NCBI RefSeq assembly: GCF_001273845.1
Contig: NZ_JHBW01000065.1
Location: forward strand, 62,001-126,000
Direction: 5' to 3'
Length of the DNA stretch: 64,000 nucleotides
Source of the DNA: Leucobacter musarum subsp. musarum
GTDB taxonomy: Bacteria; Actinomycetota; Actinomycetes; Actinomycetales; Microbacteriaceae
The notes below the pieces were generated by a model, which was not told where the DNA came from, did not search any database, and was given only the letters and a program-made list of their open reading frames with translations. The stretch's first letter is position 1; each line of letters starts with the position of its first letter. A program made the position numbers and the translations under genes. Positions 16,556 to 25,630 of the stretch are shown here, piece after piece.

Positions 16556-18736
16556 ATGACCGCCACACTCGAACCCGCCACGACGGCGGCCGAACCATCT
16601 CGCGCCCGCCGCGGCACCGCCCTTTCGTGGGCGCAGTTGCGCGCCGCACTGCCCGGCGCCTTCCGCAAGCTCGACCCGCGTCGCCAGTGGCACACGCCGG
16701 TGATGGGTATCGTCTGGCTCGGCGCGGCATTCACCACCGTGCTCGCCATCGCAGAGCCCTGGCTCGGCGGGCCGGAAAGCTCGGGCGGCACCCCGGTGCC
16801 CGTCACGTTCACCGCCGGAATCGCGTTCTGGCTCTGGGCGACCGTGCTCTTCGCAAACCTCGCGGAGTCGGTCGCCGAGGGCCGCGGCAAGGCCCAGGCC
16901 GACACCCTGCGAGCGACGCGCACGCAGACCACCGCGCACCGACTCGTCGCATACGATTCGCGGAGTGACGCCGCAGCCGAGCGTGCCGCGGTCGATGACG
17001 CGCCCTCCGCGGAGCTCAGAGTCGGAGACCACGTCGTCGTCAGCGCCGGCGAGCTCGTTCCGGGCGACGGCGACATCGTGTGGGGAATCGCCTCGGTCGA
17101 CGAGTCGGCGATCACCGGCGAATCGGCCCCCGTCGTGCGCGAGTCGGGCGGCGACCGCTCGGCCGTCACCGGCGGCACCCGCGTGCTCTCCGACCGCATC
17201 GTCGTGCGCATCACCGCCAAGCCCGGGGAGTCGTTCGTCGATCGCATGATCGCGCTCGTCGAGGGCGCCGCGCGCCAGAAGACCCCGAACGAGATCGCCC
17301 TGAGCATCCTGCTCGCGAGCCTGTCGATCATCTTCCTCGTCGTCGTGCTCACCATCAACCCGATCGCGTCGTACGCCGCCGCGCCTGTCAGCCTGACCGT
17401 GCTCGTCGCACTGCTCGTGTGCCTGATCCCGACCACGATCGGGGCGCTGCTCAGCGCGATCGGCATCGCCGGGATGGATCGGCTCGTGCAGCGCAACGTG
17501 CTCGCGATGTCGGGCCGGGCGGTCGAGGCGGCCGGCGACGTCACGACGCTGCTGCTCGACAAGACCGGCACCATCACCTACGGCAATCGCCGGGCCACGG
17601 CCTTCCACCGGCTCGACGGCGTCTCGGAGTCGCAACTCGCGACGGCCGCCGCCCTCGCCTCACTCGCCGACCCGACCCCCGAGGGCGTGTCGATCGTCGC
17701 GCTCGCCACCGAGCTTGCTACGGAGCAGGGCGCCGGCGAGCCGGGCGTCACGTTCGCATCGCACCCCGAAGGCGAGATCGTGCCGTTCACGGCACAAACG
17801 CGCATGTCCGGGATCGACCTGGCCTCGGGCGAGCGCATCCGCAAGGGTGCGGCGTCGGCCGTGCTGCAGTGGGTCGAATCGTGCGGGGCGGCGGTCGCGC
17901 CCGTGGTGCGCGCCGACCTCGACGCTCGGGTCGCAGAGGTCTCGGAGAGCGGCGGCACCCCGCTCGTCGTGGCCGTCGCCGAGAAATCAGGCGCCGCACG
18001 GGTGCTCGGCGTCGTGCAGCTGGCCGACGTCGTGAAGGCGGGTCTCCCCGAGAAGTTCACCGAGCTGCGGGCCATGGGGATCCGGACCGTCATGATCACC
18101 GGTGACAACCCCGTCACCGCCGCCGCGATCGCCCGTGAGGCCGGCGTCGACGACGTGCTCGCCGAGGCGACGCCCGAAGACAAACTCGCGTACATTCGGC
18201 GCGAGCAGGCGGGCGGCAGCCTCGTCGCGATGACGGGCGACGGCACGAACGACGCCCCGGCGCTCGCGCAGGCCGACGTCGGCGTCGCGATGAACTCGGG
18301 CACATCTGCGGCCAAGGAGGCGGGCAACATGGTCGACCTCGACTCCGACCCGTCGAAGCTCATCGACATCGTGCGCGTCGGCAAGCAGCTGCTCATCACG
18401 CGCGGCGCGCTCACCACGTTTTCGATCGCGAACGACGTCGCGAAGTACTTCGCCATCATTCCCGCGATGTTCATGGGCGTCTTTCCGCAGCTCGCGGCGC
18501 TCAACCTCATGGGCCTGCACTCGCCGGCGTCTGCGGTGCTCTCCGCGGTGGTGTTCAACGCGATCGTGATCGTGTGCCTCATTCCGCTCGCCCTGCGCGG
18601 CGTGCGGTTCCGGGCCGGGTCGGCCTCGCAGACGCTGGGCCGCAACCTCGCCATCTACGGGCTCGGCGGCCTCGTCGCCCCGTTCGTGGGCATCTGGATC
18701 ATCGACCAGGCCGTGCGCCTGATCCCCGGGTTCTGA
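16556..18736 (+). CDS. kdpB: Potassium-transporting P-type ATPase subunit KdpB
   Basis: This 726-residue catalytic subunit hydrolyses ATP to drive K+ uptake. The phosphorylation motif DKTGT has its Asp at about residue 335. ITGES (actuator domain), [12 protein letters not shown] (membrane site), [10 protein letters not shown] and [18 protein letters not shown] (hinge) are intact, and [22 protein letters not shown] follows. The N-terminus is about 30 residues longer than in E. coli and low in complexity. ATG 16556 starts 3 nt after the kdpA stop. Confidence 0.95.
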   Translation: MTATLEPATTAAEPSRARRGTALSWAQLRAALPGAFRKLDPRRQWHTPVMGIVWLGAAFTTVLAIAEPWLGGPESSGGTPVPVTFTAGIAFWLWATVLFANLAESVAEGRGKAQADTLRATRTQTTAHRLVAYDSRSDAAAERAAVDDAPSAELRVGDHVVVSAGELVPGDGDIVWGIASVDESAITGESAPVVRESGGDRSAVTGGTRVLSDRIVVRITAKPGESFVDRMIALVEGAARQKTPNEIALSILLASLSIIFLVVVLTINPIASYAAAPVSLTVLVALLVCLIPTTIGALLSAIGIAGMDRLVQRNVLAMSGRAVEAAGDVTTLLLDKTGTITYGNRRATAFHRLDGVSESQLATAAALASLADPTPEGVSIVALATELATEQGAGEPGVTFASHPEGEIVPFTAQTRMSGIDLASGERIRKGAASAVLQWVESCGAAVAPVVRADLDARVAEVSESGGTPLVVAVAEKSGAARVLGVVQLADVVKAGLPEKFTELRAMGIRTVMITGDNPVTAAAIAREAGVDDVLAEATPEDKLAYIRREQAGGSLVAMTGDGTNDAPALAQADVGVAMNSGTSAAKEAGNMVDLDSDPSKLIDIVRVGKQLLITRGALTTFSIANDVAKYFAIIPAMFMGVFPQLAALNLMGLHSPASAVLSAVVFNAIVIVCLIPLALRGVRFRAGSASQTLGRNLAIYGLGGLVAPFVGIWIIDQAVRLIPGF

Positions 18737-18765
18737 CCCCGGCCCGCCTCGAACTGGAGAACACT

Positions 18766-19422
18766 ATGTCACTGCACCGCACACCCCGCCCGGCCACCGG
18801 CACCACACTCCGCACCATCGGCGTCGGCGTCCGCGCGATGCTGCTCGCCACGCTCGTGCTGGGGGTCGGCTACACGTTCGTCATCACCGGCATCGCCCAG
18901 GTGATCGCGCCCGCACAGGCGAACGGTTCCCGGGTCTCCGATGCCACCGGCGCCGTGGTCGGGTCGGCGCTCATCGGCCAGTCGTTCACCGATGCCGACG
19001 GTGCACCGCTCGCCGCGTACTTCCAACCGCGCCCCTCAGCCGCGGGCGACGGCTACGACGCGGCGGCCTCCTCGGGCTCGAATCTCGGGCCCGAGCACCC
19101 CGACCTGATCGCGCAGATCGCCGAGCGCCGAGCGCAGATCGCGGCGTTCAACGGGGTCCCCGAGTCATCGGTTCCCACCGATGCCGTGACCGCCTCAGGG
19201 TCGGGGCTCGACCCCCACGTCAGCCCGGCGTACACCGACCTCCAAGTGCGCCGCGTGGCGGAGGCGCGCGGCGTCGACAGCGAGCGGGTGCGCGAACTCG
19301 TCCACGCGCACACGCACGGCCCCGACCTCGGATACCTCGGCGAGGCCCGAGTGAATATCCTGGAACTCAACCTGGCGCTCGATGCCGCATTCGGCAAGGC
19401 GCCCCGGGCGGCGGAGGAGTGA
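18766..19422 (+). CDS. kdpC: Potassium-transporting ATPase subunit KdpC
   Basis: This 218-residue protein has one N-terminal membrane helix (MLLATLVLGVGYTFVITGIAQ) and a periplasm-facing domain with family motifs GSALIGQSFT, YFQPRPSAAGDGYDAAASSGSNLGP and the C-terminal LVHAHTHGPDLGYLGEARVNILELN. KdpC raises ATP affinity and stabilises the complex. ATG 18766 is 29 nt after kdpB, with GGAGA upstream. kdpD begins 2 nt after its stop. Confidence 0.93.
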   Translation: MSLHRTPRPATGTTLRTIGVGVRAMLLATLVLGVGYTFVITGIAQVIAPAQANGSRVSDATGAVVGSALIGQSFTDADGAPLAAYFQPRPSAAGDGYDAAASSGSNLGPEHPDLIAQIAERRAQIAAFNGVPESSVPTDAVTASGSGLDPHVSPAYTDLQVRRVAEARGVDSERVRELVHAHTHGPDLGYLGEARVNILELNLALDAAFGKAPRAAEE

Positions 19423-19424
19423 GG

Positions 19425-22028
19425 ATGACGAGACGGGGGCGACTCCGCGTGCTGCTCGGCGCCGCCCCCGGCGTCGGCAAGACGTTCGCCATGCTCGAGG
19501 AGGCGCGGCGCCTGCGTGCCGACGGCCTCGACGTCGTGGTCGCCCTCGTCGAAACCCACGGACGCGAGGCGACCGCCGCGATGGCCGACGGACTGCCCGA
19601 GGTGCCGCGGCTGCAGCTCGCGCACCGCGGGGTCACGCTCGAAGAGATGGACCTCGACGCCGTGCTCGCGCGGCACTCCGAGGTCGCCCTCGTCGACGAA
19701 CTGGCACACACGAACGCACCCGGCACACGGCACGCGAAGCGCTGGCAAGACGTCGACGCACTGCTCGAGGCCGGCATCGACGTCATCTCGACGCTGAACA
19801 TTCAGCACATCGAATCGCTGAATGACGTCGTCGAACAGATCACCGGCGTGCCCCAGCGCGAGACGGTGCCCGACCGCTTCCTGCGCGGCGCCGACCAGAT
19901 CGAGGTGATCGACCTCGCCCCGCAGGCGTTGCGCGACCGGCTCGCCGGGGGAACGGTCTACCCGGCCGAGCGCATCGACGCGGCGCTCGCGAACTACTTC
20001 CGCCTCGGCAACCTCACCGCGCTGCGCGAGCTCGCCCTGCTGTGGCTCGCCGACGAGGTCGACCAGGCCCTCACCGGATACCGCGCCGAGCACGGCATCC
20101 GCCGCACCTGGGAGGCGCGCGAACGCGTCGTCGTCGCGCTCACCGGCGGGGCCGAGGGAGAGACGCTCTTGCGTCGCGGGGCGAGGATCGCCGCGCGTTC
20201 GGCCGGCGGCGAGCTGCTGGCGGTGCACGTATCGAGCCAAGACGGGCTGCGCACCGCGCACCCCGCGCTGCTCGCCCAGCAGCGCGCCCTCGTCGAAGAG
20301 CTGGGCGGCAGCTTCCACCAGGTGATCGGCGCCGACGTGCCGAGCGCGCTCGTGGAGTTCGCGCGCTCGGTCAACGCGACGCAGCTCGTGCTCGGCGCGA
20401 GCCGACGCGGGCGGTGGCTCGCGGCGGTCACCGGCCCCGGCATCGGCGCGACCGTGGTGCGCGAGTCGGGCGACATCGACGTGCACATGGTGAATCACGC
20501 GGAGGGATCCCGTGGCTTCGCACTGCCCCGCCGCACCGGGGCACTCACTGCGAAGCGCCGCGCCCTCGGGTTCGCGCTCGCTCTCGTCGGCGGCCCCCTG
20601 CTCACCTGGCTGCTCGCCACGTTCCGCAGCGACGACTCCATGACGAGCGACGTGCTCAGCTATCAGCTGCTCGTCGTGCTCGTCGCCCTCACCGGCGGCA
20701 TCTGGCCGGCGGTCTTCGCCGCCGTGCTCTCAGGGCTGACGCTCGACTTCTTCTTCCTCGAACCCATTCATACCGTGCACATCCACGAGCCGCTGCACCT
20801 CCTCGCCGTCGCGCTCTACGTGGTCATTGCGATGCTCGTCAGCCTGATCGTCGACCGAGCGGCCCGCACCACCCGTGCGGCGCGGCGCTCGGCTGCGGAA
20901 TCCGAGCTGATCCAGACAATCGCCGGCAGCGTGCTGCGCGGCGACGACGCCCTGCAGGCCCTGGTTGAACGCACGCGCGAGGCGTTCGGACTGCGTCGCG
21001 CGCGGCTGGTGGATGCAAGCGGGGAGGTGCTCGTGGATGCGGTGGGTGGTGCTGCGCCCGCTGACGTTCCTGCAACTACCACGCGCGCCGAGACCGTGAT
21101 TTCGGTCGGCTCCGGCGCAGAACTCGAACTCTTCGGCACCGAGCTCGCCGCCTCCGAGCGGCGCCTGCTCAGTGTGGTCGCCACGCAGCTCGAGGCCGCG
21201 CTCGAACACCGGCGTCTTGAAGAAACCGCCCGAGAGATCGAGCCGATCGCGGCCTCCGACCGCGTGCGTGGGGCACTGCTTTCCGCGCTCAGCCACGACC
21301 TGCGACGCCCGATCGCGGCAGCCACGGCCGCGATCGGCGGTTTGCGTGCCGCAGGAGTGCAATTGAGTGCGGCAGACCGGCGCGAGCTGCTCGACACCGC
21401 AACCGAGAGCCTCGATGCGCTCGCGGCGCTCGTCACCGACCTGCTCGACGTGAGCCGCATCCAGGCCGGGGCGCTGGCGATCCGGCTCGCCCCGACCGAC
21501 CCCGAGTCGGTCATCGCAGCGGCGCTCGACGAACTCGACGCGGGCCCCGCCGATGTCGCGCTCGCCATACGGCACGGCGATGCCGCTGTGCAGGCCGATC
21601 CTGTGCTGCTGCAGCGCGTCGTCGTCAACCTGCTCGCCAACGCGCTGCGCTTCTCTCCGCAGGGAGCGAACGTGCTCGTGAGCACCAGCACGTTCGCCGA
21701 CCGACTCGAGATTCGCGTCGTCGATCACGGGCCCGGGGTGCCCGCCGAGAAGCGCGACGACATCTTCGTGCCATTCCAGCGCCTCGGCGACACCGACAAC
21801 ACCACGGGACTCGGCCTCGGCCTCGCCCTCTCACGGGGCTTCGTCGAATCGATGCAGGGAACGCTTGCGCCCGAAGACACCCCCGGTGGCGGGCTCACCA
21901 TGGTGGTGTCGCTGCCGGTGGTGTCAATGCCGGTCGTGCCGCCCCCGGCATTCGGTGATGCGGCGCCGGGCGATCCGGCGCCCGCACCCCCGCACCCGTC
22001 AGCCAGCGAAAGCGAGACCCCGCGATGA
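19425..22028 (+). CDS. kdpD: Osmosensitive K+ channel sensor histidine kinase KdpD
   Basis: This 867-residue membrane kinase controls kdp transcription under low K+ or osmotic stress. An N-terminal KdpD domain has Walker A GAAPGVGKT and the DELAHTNAPG signature. A universal-stress-like domain (about 240-360, VLGASRRGRWLAAVTGPGIG) and four membrane helices (DUF4118, about 385-490) follow. A GAF-like segment precedes HisKA, with phosphorylated His at about 624 in SALSHDLRRPI, and an ATP-binding domain (NLLANALRFS, DHGPGVP, GLGLGLA). An ATG after GGAGGAGTGAGG is used; a GTG 6 nt earlier is possible. It overlaps kdpE. Confidence 0.95.
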   Translation: MTRRGRLRVLLGAAPGVGKTFAMLEEARRLRADGLDVVVALVETHGREATAAMADGLPEVPRLQLAHRGVTLEEMDLDAVLARHSEVALVDELAHTNAPGTRHAKRWQDVDALLEAGIDVISTLNIQHIESLNDVVEQITGVPQRETVPDRFLRGADQIEVIDLAPQALRDRLAGGTVYPAERIDAALANYFRLGNLTALRELALLWLADEVDQALTGYRAEHGIRRTWEARERVVVALTGGAEGETLLRRGARIAARSAGGELLAVHVSSQDGLRTAHPALLAQQRALVEELGGSFHQVIGADVPSALVEFARSVNATQLVLGASRRGRWLAAVTGPGIGATVVRESGDIDVHMVNHAEGSRGFALPRRTGALTAKRRALGFALALVGGPLLTWLLATFRSDDSMTSDVLSYQLLVVLVALTGGIWPAVFAAVLSGLTLDFFFLEPIHTVHIHEPLHLLAVALYVVIAMLVSLIVDRAARTTRAARRSAAESELIQTIAGSVLRGDDALQALVERTREAFGLRRARLVDASGEVLVDAVGGAAPADVPATTTRAETVISVGSGAELELFGTELAASERRLLSVVATQLEAALEHRRLEETAREIEPIAASDRVRGALLSALSHDLRRPIAAATAAIGGLRAAGVQLSAADRRELLDTATESLDALAALVTDLLDVSRIQAGALAIRLAPTDPESVIAAALDELDAGPADVALAIRHGDAAVQADPVLLQRVVVNLLANALRFSPQGANVLVSTSTFADRLEIRVVDHGPGVPAEKRDDIFVPFQRLGDTDNTTGLGLGLALSRGFVESMQGTLAPEDTPGGGLTMVVSLPVVSMPVVPPPAFGDAAPGDPAPAPPHPSASESETPR

Positions 22029-22717
22029 AGATTCTGATCGCCGACGACGACCCGCAGATCTTGCGAGCACTGCGCATCACCCTCACCGCGAAGGGCTACG
22101 ACGTGTTCGTCGCCGCTGACGGGGCGCAGGCCATCGCCGCAGCGATCGACCACCGCCCCGACCTCTTCCTACTCGACCTCGGCATGCCGAACCTCAACGG
22201 CATCGAAGTGATCGAGGCCGTGCGCGGCTGGTCGCAGGCGCCGATTCTCGTCGTGTCGGGGCGCGCGGGGGCCGCCGACAAGGTCGACGCGCTCGACGCC
22301 GGGGCTGACGACTACGTGACGAAGCCGTTCGCGATCGAAGAACTGCTCGCGCGCATCCGTGCGCTGAGCCGGCGCATCGTGCACGACGACGCGGTGCCCG
22401 TGGTGCGCCTCGGCAACGTCACGGTCGACCTCGCCGCGCGCGCCGTGACGCGGACGACGCCCGAGGGGGAGCAGCAGATTCGGCTCACCCCGACCGAGTG
22501 GCAGGTGATGGAGCTGTTGATTCGGAACCCCGGGCGGCTCGTCACGCGGCAGACGCTACTCACCACGATCTGGGGCTCGGAGCACATCGAAGACACCGGG
22601 TACCTGCGGCTCTACCTGTCGCAGCTGCGGAAGAAGATCGAGGCGGATCCGGCCAACCCCGTTCACCTCATCACCGAGGCCGGCATGGGCTATCGCCTGG
22701 AGCGCGTCGAGAGCTGA
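22025..22717 (+). CDS. kdpE: Response regulator KdpE
   Basis: This 230-residue OmpR-type regulator has a receiver domain with acidic pocket DDD (residues 7-9), phosphoacceptor Asp 51 in LLDLGMPN, and Lys in VTKPFAIEELLAR. A winged-helix DNA-binding domain (about 130-228; LTPTEWQVMELLIRNPGRLVT, YLRLYLSQLRKKIE) follows. It overlaps kdpD by ATGA. KdpE phosphorylated by KdpD activates the kdp operon, whose promoter should lie in 14518-14710. Confidence 0.95.
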   Translation: MKILIADDDPQILRALRITLTAKGYDVFVAADGAQAIAAAIDHRPDLFLLDLGMPNLNGIEVIEAVRGWSQAPILVVSGRAGAADKVDALDAGADDYVTKPFAIEELLARIRALSRRIVHDDAVPVVRLGNVTVDLAARAVTRTTPEGEQQIRLTPTEWQVMELLIRNPGRLVTRQTLLTTIWGSEHIEDTGYLRLYLSQLRKKIEADPANPVHLITEAGMGYRLERVES

Positions 22718-22777
22718 GGCTGTGGCGCTGCGCCCTCTGTGGGCCGCGCGCCCTCTGCGGCGCCGCGCCTTTTGTGC

Positions 22778-22847
22778 GATTGGGGTAACTTCGGACCGGT
22801 GCGGAGGCCGAAATCGGCCCTGCAACTGGTCCGAACTTACCCCAATC
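22778..22847 (+). repeat. Hairpin repeat element, copy 1
   Basis: GATTGGGGTAACTTCGGACC (22778-22797) pairs with 22828-22847 (19 of 20 bases) around a 30-nt loop that itself holds GGCCGA/TCGGCC. A second copy with the same orientation, arms and loop length lies at 25386-25455. It may act as the kdpE terminator or be a dispersed intergenic repeat. Confidence 0.75.
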
Positions 22848-22889
22848 CGTCGAGCGCTGAGGCTGAGGCTGCTCGGCGGCGGCGCAGCC

Positions 22890-22958
22890 GCTATTCAGTG
22901 TTGCCAAGTAGTGGTACCTAGTGTTACCGTCTACCTGTAGTCAGCATCACTGAATAGC
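22890..22958 (+). promoter_or_regulatory. padR promoter flanked by 11-bp inverted operator halves
   Basis: GCTATTCAGTG (22890-22900) and its exact complement CACTGAATAGC (22948-22958) flank a promoter with TTGCCA (22901-22906) and TACCGT (22925-22930), 18 nt apart. Three AGTGKTRCC repeats lie in between (22897, 22910, 22920). The GGGAGG ribosome site follows. This is a likely PadR autoregulatory site. Confidence 0.55.
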
Positions 22959-22971
22959 AGGGAGGTGGCCG

Positions 22972-23355
22972 ATGGCAACCCAGATGACCGAGATGCTCAA
23001 GGGCACGCTTGAAGGGATCGTCCTGGCGATCCTCGCCGACCGCGCCGCGTATGGATACGAGATCACCGCGACCCTGCGCGAGCGGGGCTTCGATGACATC
23101 GCCGAGGGCACGATCTACGCGCTCCTCGTGCGCATCGAGCAGAAGGGGCTCGTCTCGGTCGAGCGCGTGCCCTCCGAGAAGGGGCCACCGCGCAAGGTCT
23201 ACACCCTGTCGGGCGCAGGCCGTGACCGTCTCGCCGAATTCTGGGAGTCCTGGGACTTCCTCGCCGCGCACATCGCCGCGCTGCGCACCGCACACACCGC
23301 ACACGCCGCACCCGCCGCACCCAACGCATCGCCGCACGAAGGAGCCGCATCATGA
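22972..23355 (+). CDS. PadR-family transcriptional regulator
   Basis: This 127-residue regulator has the PadR winged helix (LEGIVLAILADRAAYGYEITATLRERGFDDIAEGTIYALLVRIEQKGLV, then VPSEKGPPRKVYTLSGAG) and a short C-terminal helix for dimerisation, followed by an Ala/His-rich tail (HTAHTAHAAPAAP). PadR proteins commonly repress multidrug exporters and respond to the exported drug. It is the first gene of a four-gene operon with ATGA overlaps and is probably autoregulated at the inverted repeat upstream. Confidence 0.9.
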   Translation: MATQMTEMLKGTLEGIVLAILADRAAYGYEITATLRERGFDDIAEGTIYALLVRIEQKGLVSVERVPSEKGPPRKVYTLSGAGRDRLAEFWESWDFLAAHIAALRTAHTAHAAPAAPNASPHEGAAS

Positions 23356-23750
23356 CCGCGAAATGGATCGAAACCCTCACCGGATCACTCGATGAGAAGA
23401 AGCAGTACAAGTCCGCAATCACCCGCATTGCCGCGCTGCCGCAGCCGTACGCAACCGTGGCGCAGGCGCTCTCGCGCTACTTCACCTATTTCGGCGCGAT
23501 CGGTGACGGGCGCACCCTGGTCACGATGGTCGGCGACCACGCCGACCTCTGGGAGCGCGCCGCCATCGATGGCACGCCGGTGCGCGACATCGTCGGAGAC
23601 GACCCGGTCGCATTCGCCGAAGATTTCGTCAACGCGTACTCCGGCAAGCAGTGGATCGACAAGGAGCGCGAGCGCCTCACCCGCGCAATCGCCGAGGCCG
23701 AATCGGTGGCACCGAGCGCTCCGCGAGAACCGGACGGCGGCGCATCATGA
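23352..23750 (+). CDS. DUF1048 protein
   Basis: This 132-residue alpha-helical protein matches DUF1048, which is typically found beside PadR regulators: MTAKWIETLTGSLDEKKQYK, then YFTYFGAIGDG, then DHADLWERAAIDGTPVRDIVGDDPVAFAEDFVNAYSGKQWIDKERERL. No function is established; its regular occurrence between padR and ABC exporter genes suggests a role in control or assembly of the exporter. It overlaps both neighbours by 4 nt. Confidence 0.85.
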   Translation: MTAKWIETLTGSLDEKKQYKSAITRIAALPQPYATVAQALSRYFTYFGAIGDGRTLVTMVGDHADLWERAAIDGTPVRDIVGDDPVAFAEDFVNAYSGKQWIDKERERLTRAIAEAESVAPSAPREPDGGAS

Positions 23751-24574
23751 CCGCCGTGCTTGAGTCGCCCCCGCGCATCGATGCACCGGCGATCTCCGTG
23801 CGCGGCCTCGAGAAGTCGTTCGGAGAGACCGCGGTGCTGCGGGGCGTCGACTTCGAGGTCGCCCCGGGCGAGGTGTTCGCGCTGCTCGGCTCGAACGGGG
23901 CGGGCAAGACGACGCTCATCCGCGTGCTCGCGACACTGCTCGCCGCCGATGCGGGCGAGGCGAGGGTGCTGGATCACCGAGTCGACGAGCATCCCGACGC
24001 CGTCCGCAGAGCGATCAGCCTGACCGGACAGTTCGCCGCCGTCGATGAGGTGCTCACCGGGCGAGAGAACCTGGTGCTCGTCGCCCGGCTGCGACACGTG
24101 CCGCAACCGGCGGCAGCCGCCGACGCGCTGCTCGCGCGCTTCGCGCTCGCCGATGCGGGTGGACGGCGTGCGGGGGAGTACTCGGGTGGCATGCGGCGCC
24201 GGCTCGACATCGCGATGAGCCTGGTCGGCGACCCGCGGATCCTCTTCCTCGACGAACCGACGACCGGGCTCGACCCGCAGTCGCGCGCCGAGGTGTGGCG
24301 GCTCGTGCGCGAGCTCGCCGATAGTGGCACCACCGTGCTGCTCACGACCCAGTACCTCGACGAGGCCGAGCACTTGGCCGACCGCATCGCGATCCTCCAC
24401 GAGGGGTGCATCGTGCAGCAGGGCACGCTCGCGGCACTGCAGCGCTTGCTGCCGCCCCATGAGCCCGTGCTCGTGACACCGCAGCCGACGCTCGAAGACG
24501 TGTTCCTCGCCATCGTGGGGGCGGGTGCGGCGGCGCCCGGTGATCCCGCACCGACCGAAAGGAGCGCATCATGA
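23747..24574 (+). CDS. ABC exporter ATP-binding protein (drug-resistance DrrA type)
   Basis: This 275-residue ATPase has Walker A GSNGAGKTT, a Q-loop region (SLTGQFAAVDEVLTG), signature YSGGMRRRLDIAMSL, Walker B RILFLDEPTTGLDPQSRAEVW and an H-loop-like LLTTQYLDEAEHLADRI. The TTGLDPQSR and TQYLDEA pattern is typical of the DrrA/DRA1 daunorubicin-exporter family. ATG 23747 overlaps the DUF1048 stop. It energises the permease encoded next. Confidence 0.92.
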   Translation: MTAVLESPPRIDAPAISVRGLEKSFGETAVLRGVDFEVAPGEVFALLGSNGAGKTTLIRVLATLLAADAGEARVLDHRVDEHPDAVRRAISLTGQFAAVDEVLTGRENLVLVARLRHVPQPAAAADALLARFALADAGGRRAGEYSGGMRRRLDIAMSLVGDPRILFLDEPTTGLDPQSRAEVWRLVRELADSGTTVLLTTQYLDEAEHLADRIAILHEGCIVQQGTLAALQRLLPPHEPVLVTPQPTLEDVFLAIVGAGAAAPGDPAPTERSAS

Positions 24575-25329
24575 CCGCGCACGCCATCACCGACACCGGG
24601 GTGCTCACCGGGCGATCGCTGCGGCACATCCTCCGCAGCCCCGACACCATCGTCACCACCGTGATCACGCCCATCGCGCTCATGCTGCTGTTCGTCTTCG
24701 TGCTCGGCGGGGCGATCCGCACCGGCAGCGATGGCGCCTACATCGACTACCTGCTGCCGGGAATTCTGCTGATCACGGTCGCGTCGGGCGTCGCCTACAC
24801 GGCCTACCGGCTCTTTCTCGACCGGCAGGGCGGCATCTTCGAACGGTTTCGCTCGATGCCGATCGCGCGGTCGAGTGCGCTCTGGGCCCACGTCATCACG
24901 TCGCTCGTCGCGAACCTCGTGTCGGTCACGGTGGTCATCGGTGTGGCGCTGCTGCTCGGCTTTCGCACCGGCGCCTCGATCGGGGCCTGGCTGGCGGTCG
25001 CCGGCACCCTGACGCTGTTCACCCTCACCCTCACCTGGATCGCCGTCGTCGCCGGCCTCGCGGCCAAGACCATCGACGGGGCGAGCGCGTTCAGCTACCC
25101 GCTCATATTTTTGCCGTTCATCAGCTCGACGTTCGTGCCGACCGACTCGATGCCCGGCCCCGTCGCCTGGTTCGCCGAGCATCAGCCGGTCACGGCGATC
25201 GTCGAAACGCTGCGCGCGCTCTTCGCCGGTCAGCCGGTCGGGGCCGCGATCTGGGTCGCCCTGGCCTGGCTCGTCGGGCTGCTGGTCGTTGCCGCGACCG
25301 GGGCGATGCTGCTCGCGCGGCGCCGCTGA
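24571..25329 (+). CDS. ABC-2 type exporter permease (DrrB type)
   Basis: This 252-residue membrane protein has six predicted helices. Family blocks are present: DTIVTTVITPIALMLLFVFVLGGAI, YIDYLLPGILLITVASG, GIFERFRSMPIARSSALWA and FSYPLIFLPFISSTFVPTDSMP with WFAEHQPVTAIVETLRALF. Together with the ATPase it would form a (AB)2 exporter for a hydrophobic drug or lipid. It overlaps the ATPase gene by 4 nt and is followed by the second hairpin repeat. Confidence 0.9.
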   Translation: MTAHAITDTGVLTGRSLRHILRSPDTIVTTVITPIALMLLFVFVLGGAIRTGSDGAYIDYLLPGILLITVASGVAYTAYRLFLDRQGGIFERFRSMPIARSSALWAHVITSLVANLVSVTVVIGVALLLGFRTGASIGAWLAVAGTLTLFTLTLTWIAVVAGLAAKTIDGASAFSYPLIFLPFISSTFVPTDSMPGPVAWFAEHQPVTAIVETLRALFAGQPVGAAIWVALAWLVGLLVVAATGAMLLARRR

Positions 25330-25385
25330 GGTGCGTGGCTGCTGCGCTGCCGCACCGCTGCGCCGCTGCGGCCGCGCTGTGATGC

Positions 25386-25455
25386 GATTGGGGTAACTTC
25401 GGACCGGTGCGGAAGCTCAAATCGCCACTGCAACTGGTCCGAAGTTACCCCGATC
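25386..25455 (+). repeat. Hairpin repeat element, copy 2
   Basis: The left arm (25386-25405) is identical to that of copy 1. The right arm (25436-25455) differs at one G-T wobble position. The 30-nt loop matches copy 1 at 25 of 30 bases, in the same orientation. It lies 57 nt after the exporter operon and can act as its terminator. Confidence 0.75.
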
Positions 25456-25512
25456 GCAGGGGCGCGGAGCGCGGTGGCCGATGCGGAGGACATCGCACCC
25501 ACGGAACGCCGC

Positions 25513-25570
25513 AGCGGGGTCAGCTTCGGAGGGTTGCGATGGTGCAACACCCTCCGAAACTGACCCCGCT
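25513..25570. terminator. Long hairpin between convergent genes
   Basis: A 21-bp stem with one G-T pair (arms starting AGCGGGGTCAG and ending CTGACCCCGCT) is extended by a GTTGC/GCAAC pairing with one bulged base. The GGGGTNANCTTCGGA core resembles the arms of the two upstream repeats. It is probably a bidirectional terminator for the exporter operon and the MFS gene. Confidence 0.6.
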
Positions 25571-25630
25571 GCCAAAGTGGGGCGACGCGCGGCCGACGCG
25601 CGACAGTCGCGCCGCCGCCGCTAGCCGCCG

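Noticed and set aside
14757..17635. Long minus-strand frames opposite kdpABC
   Set aside because: They are antisense shadows. The plus strand encodes complete KdpA, KdpB and KdpC with all motifs.
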